64,000 nucleotides of DNA from Lachnospiraceae bacterium. GTDB taxonomy: Bacteria > Bacillota > Clostridia > Lachnospirales > Lachnospiraceae. The stretch lies in assembly GCA_017621075.1 (NCBI GenBank), contig JAGATV010000056.1, forward strand, positions 1 through 64,000, given 5' to 3'. Below, one piece after another: positions 45,671-55,477 of this stretch; position 1 is the stretch's first letter, and each line of letters opens with the position of its first letter. The translations under genes and the position numbers were made by a program. The notes below the pieces were generated by a model, which searched no databases, had not been told where the DNA came from, and saw only the letters and a list, made by a program, of their open reading frames with translations.

Positions 45671-46378
45671 ATGCAGAAAGAAACTATGATTGCTGAAAAC
45701 ATGAAAAAGGTGCAGGATAATATTACACAGGCATGCCACAAGGCAGGAAGGGATTCAGAGGAAGTGACCCTGATCGCCGTGAGCAAGACGAAGCCCATTG
45801 CCATGCTGCAGGAAGCCTACAGGGCAGGTGCGAGAGATTTTGGCGAGAACAAAGTCCAGGAACTGATGGACAAGATCCTTATGATGCCGGAGGATGTCCG
45901 GTGGCATCTGATCGGGCATCTGCAGAGGAATAAAGTCAAATATATCGTGGGCAAGGTATTTTTGATCCACAGTGTGGATTCTCTGCGCCTGGCTGAAGAG
46001 ATCAGCAGGGAGGCTGTAAAGAAGCAGGTGGAGGTCAATATCCTGGTGGAAGTGAATATCGCCATGGAGGAAAGCAAATTCGGCATTGGGGAATCGGAAG
46101 CCATGGAGCTTGTGGAGAATATTTCCAAGCTGCCCGGAATACGGATCAAAGGCCTGATGACCATTGCTCCTTTCGTGGAAGATCCGGAACAAAACAGAGG
46201 ATATTTTCATAAAATGAAACAATTGGCTGTTGACATAATGCGAAAAAACGTTGATAATGTTTCTATGGATATTCTGTCAATGGGCATGACAGGTGATTAT
46301 ATGGTTGCGGTGGAGGAAGGTGCCACTTATGTGAGAGTGGGGACCGGCATTTTCGGAGAACGGGATTACAGCCTGTAG
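45671..46378 (+). CDS. yggS: YggS-family PLP homeostasis protein
   Basis: Single-domain alanine-racemase-fold protein that binds PLP and balances B6 vitamers and amino acids. 235 residues. The PLP lysine is K39 in LIAVSKTKP; FGENKVQEL, WHLIGHLQRNKVKYI and MDILSMGMTGDYMVAVEEGATYVRVGTGIFGER are typical, the last ending binding the phosphate. Precedes sepF in the usual ylm order (ylmE-ylmF). ATG start. Confidence 0.94.
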   Translation: MQKETMIAENMKKVQDNITQACHKAGRDSEEVTLIAVSKTKPIAMLQEAYRAGARDFGENKVQELMDKILMMPEDVRWHLIGHLQRNKVKYIVGKVFLIHSVDSLRLAEEISREAVKKQVEVNILVEVNIAMEESKFGIGESEAMELVENISKLPGIRIKGLMTIAPFVEDPEQNRGYFHKMKQLAVDIMRKNVDNVSMDILSMGMTGDYMVAVEEGATYVRVGTGIFGERDYSL

Positions 46379-46403
46379 CCGCATCAGAAGGAGAGTATGG
46401 TAA

Positions 46404-46943
46404 ATGGGCGTTATGGATAAGTTCTTAAACTACATGAAACTGAATGATGAGGACGATGACGATTACTTAGATGACGACGATTATCTGGATGATGAAGAGG
46501 AAGTGGAAGCACCTTCTCCCAGAAGAAGTGCGGCAAAGCAGAAAGCGGTAAAGGAAGAGCCGGAAATGGCGGAAAAACCCGCAAGGAAGGCATCCCAGCC
46601 GAAGGTGACACCCATCAGGCAGTCTTCTGTGAAGCGGATGCAGGGCAGCGGCATGGAAGTATGTGTGATCAAACCCAGCTCTTTTGAGGAGGCAAGAGAG
46701 ATCACGGAGACTCTTTTAGCCAACCAGACCGTAGTGTTGAATCTGGAAGGACTGGATGTGGATATCGCTCAGCGTATCATCGACTTTACTTCCGGGTCTT
46801 GTTTCGCCATTGGAGGCAATCTGCAAAAGATATCACACTATATTTTCATCATCACTCCCGCAAGTGTGGAGATCTCCGGTGATTTTCAGGATATTTTCGG
46901 CAATGGCGGTTCCTTTGAAATGCCCCTTCACAACGGATTATAA
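46404..46943 (+). CDS. sepF: Cell division protein SepF
   Basis: FtsZ membrane anchor, 179 residues. The N-terminal MGVMDKFLNYMKLN is the membrane-binding amphipathic helix. An acidic, low-complexity linker (DEDDDDYLDDDDYLDDEEEV) and basic stretch lead to the core domain (about 90-175) with VCVIKPSSFEEAREITETL and ETVVLNLEGLD-type strand (here NQTVVLNLEGLD) and FTSGSCFAIGG. ATG behind AAGGAGAG. Followed by a terminator. Confidence 0.95.
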   Translation: MGVMDKFLNYMKLNDEDDDDYLDDDDYLDDEEEVEAPSPRRSAAKQKAVKEEPEMAEKPARKASQPKVTPIRQSSVKRMQGSGMEVCVIKPSSFEEAREITETLLANQTVVLNLEGLDVDIAQRIIDFTSGSCFAIGGNLQKISHYIFIITPASVEISGDFQDIFGNGGSFEMPLHNGL

Positions 46944-46960
46944 GTTTTAAAGAAAACAGT

Positions 46961-46998
46961 AAACTTCCCGTTTGGCATCAAGTGGGAAGTTTTCTTTT
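46961..46998 (+). terminator. Rho-independent terminator after sepF
   Basis: AAACTTCCC (46961-46969) pairs with GGGAAGTTT (46984-46992), continued by TCTTTT. It lies 18 bases after sepF and 28 before aroB, so aroB may have a weak separate promoter or depend on read-through. Confidence 0.8.
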
Positions 46999-47025
46999 GT
47001 TATGATTGATACAGGAGGAAGAAAA

Positions 47026-48135
47026 ATGGCACAGCGACTGTCTGTTTCCTATGAAAAAAAACCTTGTTATGATATTGTGTTCTCCCAGTCCTTTGAAGGA
47101 TTGTGGGAGGAACTGGCAGAATTGGGAGCCTCAGAAAGAAGGCTCTGTATCGTTACGGATTCCAATGTGGACAAATTGTACGGTGAAGAGATCTTAAACT
47201 GCATTTCGGGCAAGTGCCTAAAGGCAGTAAAATATGTATTCCCTGCCGGCGAAGAGCATAAGAATCTGGATACCGTGAAGGAAGTCTACAAATTCCTAAT
47301 TGCCGAGGGCTTTGACAGAAAGGATATGCTCCTTGCGCTGGGGGGCGGCGTAGTGGGCGACCTCACCGGTTTTACAGCAGCTACTTATCTGCGAGGGATC
47401 GATTTCGCACAGATCCCCACCACCCTGTTGGCCCAGGCGGACAGTTCCGTGGGCGGCAAGACCGGTGTGGATTTTGATGCCTACAAGAATATGGTGGGTG
47501 CGTTCAAGATGCCCCGCCTGGTGTACATGAATCCTTCCGTGTTGAAATCCCTGGATGACAGACAGTATTTCTCCGGTTTTGCCGAAGTCATGAAATCTGC
47601 ACTGATCAAAGATGCCATTTTCTATGAGTGGCTGATCGAGAAAATGTATGAGATCTGTGAACGGGATCCGGATACTCTGGAAGAGATGGTCATGAGAAGC
47701 TGTTCCATCAAAAAGCTGGTGGTGGAAAAGGACCCTACGGAAAAGGGGGACAGGGCGCTTTTGAACCTGGGACACACCATCGGCCATGCCATTGAAAAAG
47801 CTAAGAATTTTGAACTGTTCCACGGGGAGTGCGTGGCACTGGGAACGGTGGCAGCCGCTTATATCTCCTGGAAAAAGGAACTGCTTGGCATGGAGGAATA
47901 TTATGAGATCCGCGATATGTTCGTGCCTTTTTGTCTGCCGATCACGGTAGAGGATATCGATCCTGAAGAGATCCTGCGGCTGACCAAATCCGATAAGAAG
48001 ATGGAGGGCGGAACCATCAAATTCGTGCTGTTAAAGAAGATCGGCAAGGCTGTTGTGGACAGAACCGTTACCGATGAGGAGATCCTGGCAGCCATCAATG
48101 AAATTTATTTTAGTGAAGAGGATGCACATGAGTAA
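47026..48135 (+). CDS. aroB: 3-dehydroquinate synthase
   Basis: Second step of the shikimate pathway: DAHP to 3-dehydroquinate, NAD- and metal-dependent. 369 residues from ATG 47026, behind ACAGGAGGAAG; the frame is open upstream through the terminator. FPAGEEHKNLDTV, LGGGVVGDLTGFTAATYLRG, IPTTLLAQADSSVGGKTGVD and NLGHTIGHAIE (metal histidines) are all present. It stands alone, away from other aro genes, and overlaps lspA by 8 bases. Confidence 0.95.
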   Translation: MAQRLSVSYEKKPCYDIVFSQSFEGLWEELAELGASERRLCIVTDSNVDKLYGEEILNCISGKCLKAVKYVFPAGEEHKNLDTVKEVYKFLIAEGFDRKDMLLALGGGVVGDLTGFTAATYLRGIDFAQIPTTLLAQADSSVGGKTGVDFDAYKNMVGAFKMPRLVYMNPSVLKSLDDRQYFSGFAEVMKSALIKDAIFYEWLIEKMYEICERDPDTLEEMVMRSCSIKKLVVEKDPTEKGDRALLNLGHTIGHAIEKAKNFELFHGECVALGTVAAAYISWKKELLGMEEYYEIRDMFVPFCLPITVEDIDPEEILRLTKSDKKMEGGTIKFVLLKKIGKAVVDRTVTDEEILAAINEIYFSEEDAHE

Positions 48136-48667
48136 TCAGAAAGAATATAACAGAACCTTTATGCTTATCATGGATACGGTGATCGCAGCAGTCCTACTTG
48201 CCTTTGACCAGTTTACCAAATATCTGGCGATCATCCATTTAAAAGACAATCCTGCATACATCCTGATCGACGGCGTGCTGGAGCTGCAATACCTGGAGAA
48301 CAGAGGCTCTGCTTTTGGAATGCTGAAGAATCAGAAGGTCTTCTTATTGTTTGTGGGAGCTGTATTCTTGCTGGTGCTTCTGTTCTTTTTGTTCAAGCTG
48401 CCCAGACAGAAAAAATTCAACAGCGTCCACATCCTGTTTTCTGTGATCATTGCCGGAGGGCTGGGTAATATGATAGACCGTCTGCGCTTTGATTATGTAG
48501 TGGATTTTATTTTCTTTGTGCTGATCGATTACCCTATTTTCAATGTGGCAGATATTTATATCGTACTGGCAACCATCGGTCTGTTCATCCTGTTTTTGTT
48601 TGTGTTCAAGGAAAAGGACCTGGAATTTTTGAATTTCAAGCAGAATCGTTACAGGGAGATGAAATAG
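48128..48667 (+). CDS. lspA: Lipoprotein signal peptidase
   Basis: Inner-membrane aspartic protease that cleaves prolipoproteins after lipidation. 179 residues from ATG 48128, overlapping aroB. Four membrane helices; DQFTKYL (27-33), ENRGSAFGML, and the catalytic aspartates in GNMIDRLR (D117) and FNVADIY (D142). The extended basic C-terminus (FKQNRYREMK) is longer than usual. Supplies maturation for PstS- and DacA-type lipoproteins. Confidence 0.95.
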   Translation: MSNQKEYNRTFMLIMDTVIAAVLLAFDQFTKYLAIIHLKDNPAYILIDGVLELQYLENRGSAFGMLKNQKVFLLFVGAVFLLVLLFFLFKLPRQKKFNSVHILFSVIIAGGLGNMIDRLRFDYVVDFIFFVLIDYPIFNVADIYIVLATIGLFILFLFVFKEKDLEFLNFKQNRYREMK

Positions 48668-48716
48668 GGGATCGGAGGCCGGATGCTCAAATTTACGATA
48701 CAGGAGGTACCGGTTC

Positions 48717-49622
48717 ATGGATGAATTCCGCTTTCAAATTGCAGAGGAGATGGAGGAGGAAAGGATCGACAAATGTGTGAGCCTGCTTGTGGACTCCCTT
48801 TCCCGGTCCTTTATCCAGAAATTGATCAAAGAGGGAAATGTGCTGGTAAATGGTTCCCCGGTGAAGGGAAGCTATCGGGTGAAAGCAGAGGATGAGGTGG
48901 CTTTTTTTCTGCCGGAGGCGGTGGAGCCGGACATCCGGCCGGAAAACATTCCTTTGGATATTTTATATGAGGACGGGGATGTGATCGTGGTCAACAAGCC
49001 CAAGGGAATGGTGGTCCATCCGGCGGCAGGACATTACAGCGGCACGCTGGTGAATGCCTTACTGTACCATTGTGGGAAGGAACTGTCCGGCATCAATGGT
49101 GTTATGCGACCGGGCATCGTACATCGGATCGATATGGATACCACCGGTTCCGTGATCGCCTGCAAGAATGACAGAGCCCACAATTTCATTGCACAGCAGT
49201 TGAAGGAACACAGTATTACCCGCCGTTACCGTGCAATCTGCCACGGCGTGTTAAAGGAGGATGAGGGCACCATTGACAAGCCGGTGGGACGCCATCCCCA
49301 GGACAGGAAGAAAATGGCGGTGGTGCAGGGCGGCAAGAGAGCAGTTACCCATTACAGAGTATTGCAGAGATTTGATAGGTTTACCTACATAGAATGTGAA
49401 CTGGAGACCGGACGCACCCATCAGATCAGGGTGCACCTTGCAAGCATCGGGCATCCGCTTTTGGGGGATGGTGTCTATTCCAACCAAAGATCTCCCTTCC
49501 GGCTACAGGGACAGACCTTGCATGCGGAAATTTTGGGATTTATCCATCCCACCACAAAAGAGTACCTTGAGATAGAGGCGCCCCTTCCCGATTATTTTCA
49601 ACATTTACTTGCAATTTTATAA
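48717..49622 (+). CDS. RluD-family 23S rRNA pseudouridine synthase
   Basis: 301 residues. N-terminal S4 RNA-binding domain (about 15-75), then catalytic domain with VVNKPKGMVVHPAAGH, the catalytic aspartate D139 in RPGIVHRIDMDTTG (HRID in place of the common HRLD), GRTHQIRVHLASIGHPLLGD. Follows lspA, the usual pairing (ylyA/ylyB) in Firmicutes. Exact rRNA positions cannot be read from sequence. ATG start with CAGGAGGT. Confidence 0.93.
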   Translation: MDEFRFQIAEEMEEERIDKCVSLLVDSLSRSFIQKLIKEGNVLVNGSPVKGSYRVKAEDEVAFFLPEAVEPDIRPENIPLDILYEDGDVIVVNKPKGMVVHPAAGHYSGTLVNALLYHCGKELSGINGVMRPGIVHRIDMDTTGSVIACKNDRAHNFIAQQLKEHSITRRYRAICHGVLKEDEGTIDKPVGRHPQDRKKMAVVQGGKRAVTHYRVLQRFDRFTYIECELETGRTHQIRVHLASIGHPLLGDGVYSNQRSPFRLQGQTLHAEILGFIHPTTKEYLEIEAPLPDYFQHLLAIL

Positions 49623-49636
49623 AAATATTATAAAAT
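49609..49636 (+). promoter_or_regulatory. Candidate sigma A promoter within end of rluD-type gene
   Basis: TTGCAA (49609-49614), 16 bases, TAAAAT (49631-49636) in a very A+T-rich stretch, about 17 bases before the next start codon. The short leader and A+T-rich background reduce certainty. Confidence 0.4.
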
Positions 49637-49652
49637 ATATATTGAGAGAAAG

Positions 49653-50279
49653 TTGAGTGAGCGTATGATGAATCTGGATACGGCCGCCTATCTGGACCGG
49701 CTGCTGTTGATGTACTCCAATACCTTTAACATATATAAACCGTATCGCATAGGGGCGAAAGAATATCCGGCCTATGGATATTTTTTTTCGCATAATGAGA
49801 AGTATGTGTTGGTCCGTGAGATCAATATGTGGACTACAGATGCATATGAGCACATATTATTTATGGAGACAGAAACGTTTACGGAAGAGACTCTGGCAGA
49901 AGCGGAAGGGATCATCCGGGAATATATGGAACCTGTGCTGGTAAGGAAAGGGGAAGAACTGCCTCCCCCAAACCACATGTACAGTTATCTGAATGTAGTG
50001 ATACTCTGTGCCGGACCGGTAACAAAAGAATTTCAAAAACGTATCCGGCATTTCAAATTTGAAAAAGGCTATCAGTTCAATATCAGAGGTTTTTCCAGAG
50101 GAAATATCCTGTGCGTTTCTCTTGCCGACAGGGAATATTACAGCAATTATTACGGCAGGGACAAGAAAAAGATGTTCAAACGGATCTTTGCCGACGTGGA
50201 ACAGGGAAAGCCCGGCTTTGATCAGGTGATGGAAGAGAGTGGACTTACCCCTTTTAAACAGGAAGATATTCCTGTGTGA
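49653..50279 (+). CDS. Uncharacterised 208-residue protein
   Basis: No family recognised. A soluble, mixed alpha/beta protein without signal peptide or membrane helix and rich in aromatic residues (YPAYGYFFSHNEKYVL; REYYSNYYGRDKKKMF). TTG 49653 follows GAGAGAAAG; ATGs at 49665 and 49668 are alternatives. It has a candidate promoter in an A+T-rich leader and stands between a pseudouridine synthase and cstA, with no obvious operon partner. The tail FKRIFADVEQGKPGFDQVME is helical. Probably lineage-specific to Clostridia. Confidence 0.72.
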   Translation: MSERMMNLDTAAYLDRLLLMYSNTFNIYKPYRIGAKEYPAYGYFFSHNEKYVLVREINMWTTDAYEHILFMETETFTEETLAEAEGIIREYMEPVLVRKGEELPPPNHMYSYLNVVILCAGPVTKEFQKRIRHFKFEKGYQFNIRGFSRGNILCVSLADREYYSNYYGRDKKKMFKRIFADVEQGKPGFDQVMEESGLTPFKQEDIPV

Positions 50280-50371
50280 CATCCAAAGCTTATATTACGG
50301 ATGCTTTCTGCATTTGTTTTATATAAGAATGCTCAACACAAAAGAAAATATTTTTATAGGAGGGAATTGTT

Positions 50372-52078
50372 GTGAGCGCATTAGTATTAATTATTTTAGC
50401 TATCGTAATCTTCGTTGTAGCTTACCTTACATACGGACGTTACCTGGCAAAGACCTGGGGAATCGACCCCACAAGAAAAACACCTGCTTACGAACTGGAA
50501 GACGGTGTTGACTATTGTCCTGCAAAGACACCCGTTCTGATGGGACATCATTTTTCATCCATCGCCGGAGCAGGCCCGATCAACGGACCTATCCAGGCAG
50601 CATTCTTCGGTTGGATCCCCTGCTTTTTGTGGATTGTGATCGGTGGTATCTTCTTCGGTGCTGTCCAGGACTTCGGTGCTCTGTTCGTTTCCATTCGTCA
50701 CAAGGGTAAATCTCTTGGCGAAGTGATCGAAGAGAATATCGGCCGCAGGACCAGAGTGCTGTTCACCGTATTTGCATGGCTGGTACTGCTTCTGGTAATT
50801 GCTGCTTTCGGCGATATCGTTGCAAACAGCTTCATCGGTGCAAGCCATGGCGGAAGTGCCTCAAACGGTTCTGTTGCAACTGCTTCCTTACTGTTCATTC
50901 CTCTGGCAATCGGATTTGGTTTCCTGGTTTACAGAAAGAATGCTCCCATGGTAGTGGCAAGCGTAGTGGGCGTGATCCTGCTGGCAGCCTGTGTTGCCAT
51001 CGGTCTGGTATGTCCCTTGGATCTGCCTAAGAATTTCTGGATCGGTTTTGTGTTCCTTTACATCATCATTGCATCCGTTACTCCTGTATGGATCCTGCTG
51101 CAGCCCAGAGATTACTTGAGCTCTTTCCTGCTTTACTTTATGATGATCGCCGCAGTAGTCGGCATCATCGGTGCTACCATTGTGAATCCTGAATCTGTAA
51201 AGATCGTTACTCCTGCATTCACCGGATTTGCAGTAGTCAACAATTATCTGTTCCCTACCCTGTTCATCACCATTGCCTGTGGCGCAATCTCCGGATTCCA
51301 TTCCCTGATTGCTTCCGGTACTACCTCCAAGCAGTTGGCAAATGAGAAGGATGCACAGATGGTTGGTTACGGTTCCATGCTGATCGAGTGTGTGCTGGCA
51401 GTGATCTCCCTGATCGCAATCGGCACGCTGTCCGTAGATGGTTCCCAGGCAGCCGTTAAGGAGGCACTTGGCCTTTCTGCTATTTCTCCCACCATCATTT
51501 TCGGTACTGCAATTTCTAACTTCTTTGCAACCATCGGATTTGGTGCGTCTGCAGTAGCAGCAACCAAGACCATCATCATGCTGGCAGTAAGCTGCTTCTG
51601 CTTAACCAGCCTTGATACCGGTACCAGACTTGGACGTTTCATGTTCCAGGAGCTGTTTGCAGGTACCAATGCAGGCAAGAAGCTGAAACTGGACAATATG
51701 TATGTGGCAACCGTCATCACAGCCTTCTTTGGCTTTGTACTCTGCCTGGCAGGCTACACCAAGGTATGGCCTCTGTTTGGTGCTGCTAACCAGTTGGTTG
51801 CAGTTCCTGCATTCCTGGCAATCGCTGCATACTTAAAGAAGATTGGCAGAAACAACAAGATGCTCTATATTCCTATCGTATTTATGGCTGTAGCTACCAT
51901 TTCTTCCCTGATACTGACCTTCAAGAACAATGTGCTTGGCATCATGGGCGGAGCAGCCGGTACTGCACTGTTCACAAATGTGCTTCAGTGTGTGATCATT
52001 GTTCCTCTGGTAATCCTTGCAATCATCCTGATCGTTGACGGTTCCAAGGTATTATTTGGAAAGAAAGCAGCTAAATAA
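50372..52078 (+). CDS. cstA: Carbon starvation protein A, peptide/pyruvate transporter family
   Basis: 568-residue membrane transporter with about 16 hydrophobic segments. AYLTYGRYLAKTWGIDP, GHHFSSIAGAGPINGPIQAA and GAVQDFGALFVSIRHKGKSL are hallmarks of CstA, and GAISGFHSLIASGTTSKQL follows. Homologues import pyruvate or peptides on nutrient limitation. GTG start 14 bases after AGGAGGG. The codon choice is plainly different from neighbours (many GCT, GTT, TCT, GCA), suggesting high expression. A terminator follows. Confidence 0.93.
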   Translation: MSALVLIILAIVIFVVAYLTYGRYLAKTWGIDPTRKTPAYELEDGVDYCPAKTPVLMGHHFSSIAGAGPINGPIQAAFFGWIPCFLWIVIGGIFFGAVQDFGALFVSIRHKGKSLGEVIEENIGRRTRVLFTVFAWLVLLLVIAAFGDIVANSFIGASHGGSASNGSVATASLLFIPLAIGFGFLVYRKNAPMVVASVVGVILLAACVAIGLVCPLDLPKNFWIGFVFLYIIIASVTPVWILLQPRDYLSSFLLYFMMIAAVVGIIGATIVNPESVKIVTPAFTGFAVVNNYLFPTLFITIACGAISGFHSLIASGTTSKQLANEKDAQMVGYGSMLIECVLAVISLIAIGTLSVDGSQAAVKEALGLSAISPTIIFGTAISNFFATIGFGASAVAATKTIIMLAVSCFCLTSLDTGTRLGRFMFQELFAGTNAGKKLKLDNMYVATVITAFFGFVLCLAGYTKVWPLFGAANQLVAVPAFLAIAAYLKKIGRNNKMLYIPIVFMAVATISSLILTFKNNVLGIMGGAAGTALFTNVLQCVIIVPLVILAIILIVDGSKVLFGKKAAK

Positions 52079-52122
52079 ATTGATCAGGGCGGTATGACCG
52101 CTATATAAAATGATCTTTTAAG

Positions 52123-52157
52123 GACACCGACAGATTAAGATCTGCCGGTGTCTTTTT
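52123..52157 (+). terminator. Rho-independent terminator after cstA
   Basis: GACACCG-A-CAGAT, loop TAAG, ATCTG-C-CGGTGTC then TTTTT, one mismatch in a 13-base stem, 45 bases after the cstA stop. Confidence 0.85.
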
Positions 52158-52191
52158 GCGTCCGTTTGTCCTTTTTTCCTGACGGTAAAGG

Positions 52192-52220
52192 TTGCAAAAA
52201 AAGTTAAAATATCATATAAT
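52192..52220 (+). promoter_or_regulatory. Sigma A-type promoter for cytidylate-kinase-like gene
   Basis: TTGCAA (52192-52197), 17 bases, perfect TATAAT (52215-52220), about 70 bases upstream of the start codon. Confidence 0.75.
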
Positions 52221-52291
52221 ATAACTATAAAAACAGACAGATTCAAGGATATTTTAATGAAATCTGACGAAAGGGAAAGGCAGGGATGTAT

Positions 52292-52927
52292 ATGAATACT
52301 GTTATTACGATTGGCCGTCAGTTCGGTTCTGCCGGGCGTGAGATAGGGGAGAAGGTTGCAGAGTATTTTGGGATCAAATGTTATGACAAAGAGCTTTTGA
52401 CCCGGGCCGCAAAGGAAAGTGGTTTCTGCGAGGAAATGATCCAGAATCATGATGAGAGACCTACCAATTCTTTCCTTTATAACCTGGTGATGGATACGTA
52501 TTCCTTTGGATATAATGCATCTTCTTTTGTGGATATGCCCATCAGCCATAAAGTATTCCTGGCCCAGTTTGACACGATCAAGAAGATTGCGGATGAAGGC
52601 CCCTGTGTGATCGTAGGACGTTGTGCGGACTACGCCCTGGCAGATTATAAGAACTGTATCCATCTGTTCATCTATGCGGATGAGGCTTCCAAGACTAAGC
52701 GGATCATGGAGAAATATGATCTGACGGAAGCAAAAGCAAAAGATATGATCGTAAAAAAGGATAAGCAGCGCCAGAGCTATTACAACTATTATTCTTCCAA
52801 AAAATGGGGGCGCGCAGACAGCTATGATCTGTGTATCAACAGCAGCATCCTTGGGGTGGAGGGCACGGTGAAGCTTATCATCCAGTATGTGGAGGATTTT
52901 GAAAAGAAGCAGGCGGAGACCCGGTAA
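52292..52927 (+). CDS. Cytidylate kinase-like protein
   Basis: 211 residues of the AAK6/cytidylate kinase-like family. Walker A-like segment ITIGRQFGSAGREIGEKVAE near the N-terminus (GRQFGSAG in place of GxxGxGKS), then CYDKELLTRAAKESG and CVIVGRCADYAL. This family is common in Clostridia and distinct from the housekeeping Cmk; its substrate is not established. ATG 52292 is preferred to 52286, which lies too close to the ribosome site. It has its own promoter and may be monocistronic. Confidence 0.85.
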   Translation: MNTVITIGRQFGSAGREIGEKVAEYFGIKCYDKELLTRAAKESGFCEEMIQNHDERPTNSFLYNLVMDTYSFGYNASSFVDMPISHKVFLAQFDTIKKIADEGPCVIVGRCADYALADYKNCIHLFIYADEASKTKRIMEKYDLTEAKAKDMIVKKDKQRQSYYNYYSSKKWGRADSYDLCINSSILGVEGTVKLIIQYVEDFEKKQAETR

Positions 52928-52987
52928 TGGGGGCGGAAGCGGAAAGACGTCCGAATACAAAATCTACTAAAAAATTTAAATAATCTA

Positions 52988-53017
52988 TTGACATTACAAG
53001 GCACCTCATGCTATTAT
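52988..53017 (+). promoter_or_regulatory. Promoter for the rplU-prp-rpmA operon
   Basis: Perfect TTGACA (52988-52993), 18 bases, TATTAT (53012-53017). Strong, as expected for ribosomal protein genes. Predicted start near 53024 gives a leader of about 110 bases. Confidence 0.75.
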
Positions 53018-53023
53018 TCTATG

Positions 53024-53132
53024 GTATGCCGCATAACTAGGTAAAAGTATGTGCTGATGTTTCAGCCATCACCAAAGTTAGCGAGTAAATGGACAAAGCC
53101 AGGCGAGTCCATGAATAGGAGGTGCCTTAATT
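53024..53132 (+). promoter_or_regulatory. Ribosomal protein L21 leader
   Basis: About 110 bases of untranslated leader between the promoter and rplU, rich in short palindromes (GGTATGCCGCATAACTAG; GCTGATGTTTCAGC). Firmicute rplU genes often carry a conserved L21 leader RNA thought to serve autoregulation, and sequence and position agree. The ribosome site AGGAGGTG (53117-53124) lies in the right arm of a 10-base inverted repeat whose left arm (52998-53007) is upstream of the predicted start point. Confidence 0.65.
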
Positions 53133-53438
53133 ATGTACGCAATTATTGCAACAGGTGGAAAGCAGTACAAAGTTTCTGAAGGAGATATCATCAAAATTGA
53201 AAAGATCGACGCAGAAGCAGGTAATACTGTTACTTTTGACCAGGTTATCGCAGTAAGTGACAATACCCTCAAGGTTGGTGCAGACGTTGCTAACGCAACT
53301 GTATCCGCAACCGTTATGGAGCAGGGTAGAGGTAAGAAGGTTATTGTATACAAATACAAGAGAAAAACCGGCTACCACAAGAAGAATGGTCATAGACAAG
53401 CATACACTCAGGTTAAGATCGACAAGATCAATGCATAA
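53133..53438 (+). CDS. rplU: 50S ribosomal protein L21
   Basis: 101 residues, normal length. [20 protein letters not shown] is the invariant N-terminus, and [20 protein letters not shown] the conserved basic C-terminal segment contacting 23S rRNA. First gene of rplU-prp-rpmA. Codons are strongly biased to favoured ones (GTT, GCA, AAG), as for abundant proteins. Confidence 0.98.
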   Translation: MYAIIATGGKQYKVSEGDIIKIEKIDAEAGNTVTFDQVIAVSDNTLKVGADVANATVSATVMEQGRGKKVIVYKYKRKTGYHKKNGHRQAYTQVKIDKINA

Positions 53439-53446
53439 TCGTAGTT

Positions 53447-53794
53447 ATGACGACTGTTACTATTCGGAAAGATCATAAAGGTTCCTACAGAGGATTTATC
53501 TGTATGGGACATGCGGGATACGCCAAGAAGAACCTGTTCGGCAGAAGAGAGCCGGATGTTCTTTGTGCAGCAATATCCATTCTGGTATTTACCGTAAACA
53601 ATTCATTGGAAGAACTGGCCGGTGAGAAGATCACTACCGTGGAAAATGAAGAAACAGGTTTTGTCAGATGTGATTTTGAGGGCGTATTGCAGGAAAAGTC
53701 AGTATTTTTGATGGATTCATTTGTGTATTCACTCACACAACTGAGTCAGAAATACGGTGAACAGTATTTGCAAGTAAAATTCGAGGAGGTGTAG
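53447..53794 (+). CDS. prp: Ribosomal-processing cysteine protease Prp
   Basis: 115 residues. The catalytic pair is H22 in GHAGYA and C40 in DVLCAAIS, the pattern defining Prp. It removes the N-terminal extension of L27 before ribosome assembly; in Staphylococcus aureus this is essential. The gene lies between rplU and rpmA, 3 bases from rpmA, as in other Firmicutes. The substrate downstream has the matching motif. Confidence 0.95.
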   Translation: MTTVTIRKDHKGSYRGFICMGHAGYAKKNLFGRREPDVLCAAISILVFTVNNSLEELAGEKITTVENEETGFVRCDFEGVLQEKSVFLMDSFVYSLTQLSQKYGEQYLQVKFEEV

Positions 53795-53797
53795 ACC

Positions 53798-54082
53798 ATG
53801 TTTAATTTGAACCTTCAATTTTTCGCTCATAAAAAGGGAGTTGGTTCTACCAAGAACGGCAGAGACTCCGAGGCTAAGAGATTAGGTGCGAAGAGAGCTG
53901 ACGGACAGTTCGTAAAGGCAGGAAATATTCTTTACAGACAGCGTGGAACGAAGATTCATCCCGGTGTTAATGTAGGAATCGGCGGCGATGATACATTATA
54001 TGCATTAGTGGATGGCGTTCTGCGTTTCGAGAGAAAAGGAAGAGATAAGAAACAGGCTTCCGTATATCCTGTAGAGCAATAA
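53798..54082 (+). CDS. rpmA: 50S ribosomal protein L27 with cleavable N-terminal extension
   Basis: 94 residues. The N-terminus [20 protein letters not shown] carries the LNLQFF extension cut by Prp between F9 and A10, exposing AHKKG near the peptidyl-transfer centre. [19 protein letters not shown] follows, and [14 protein letters not shown] is conserved. Start ATG 53798 behind GAGGAGGTG. Confidence 0.98.
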   Translation: MFNLNLQFFAHKKGVGSTKNGRDSEAKRLGAKRADGQFVKAGNILYRQRGTKIHPGVNVGIGGDDTLYALVDGVLRFERKGRDKKQASVYPVEQ

Positions 54083-54093
54083 TCCGACACTTG

Positions 54094-54128
54094 GGGCTTC
54101 AAACATAATGCTTGTTTGAAGCCCTTTT
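54094..54128 (+). terminator. Terminator-like hairpin between rpmA and obgE
   Basis: GGGCTTCAAAC (54094-54104) pairs with GTTTGAAGCCC (54114-54124) then TTTT, an 11-base perfect stem. It sits inside the rplU-obgE run and could make abundant ribosomal mRNA with limited read-through into obgE. Confidence 0.8.
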
Positions 54129-54145
54129 AAACGCTGATCTATTGA

Positions 54146-55456
<1,311 letters not shown>

Positions 55457-55477
55457 TGAGAAAGGTATGGTGTTATC

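Noticed and set aside
50239..50511. A 90-codon + strand frame covering the cstA leader and start
   Set aside because: Overlaps the end of the preceding gene and the start of cstA in another frame; cstA has the ribosome site.
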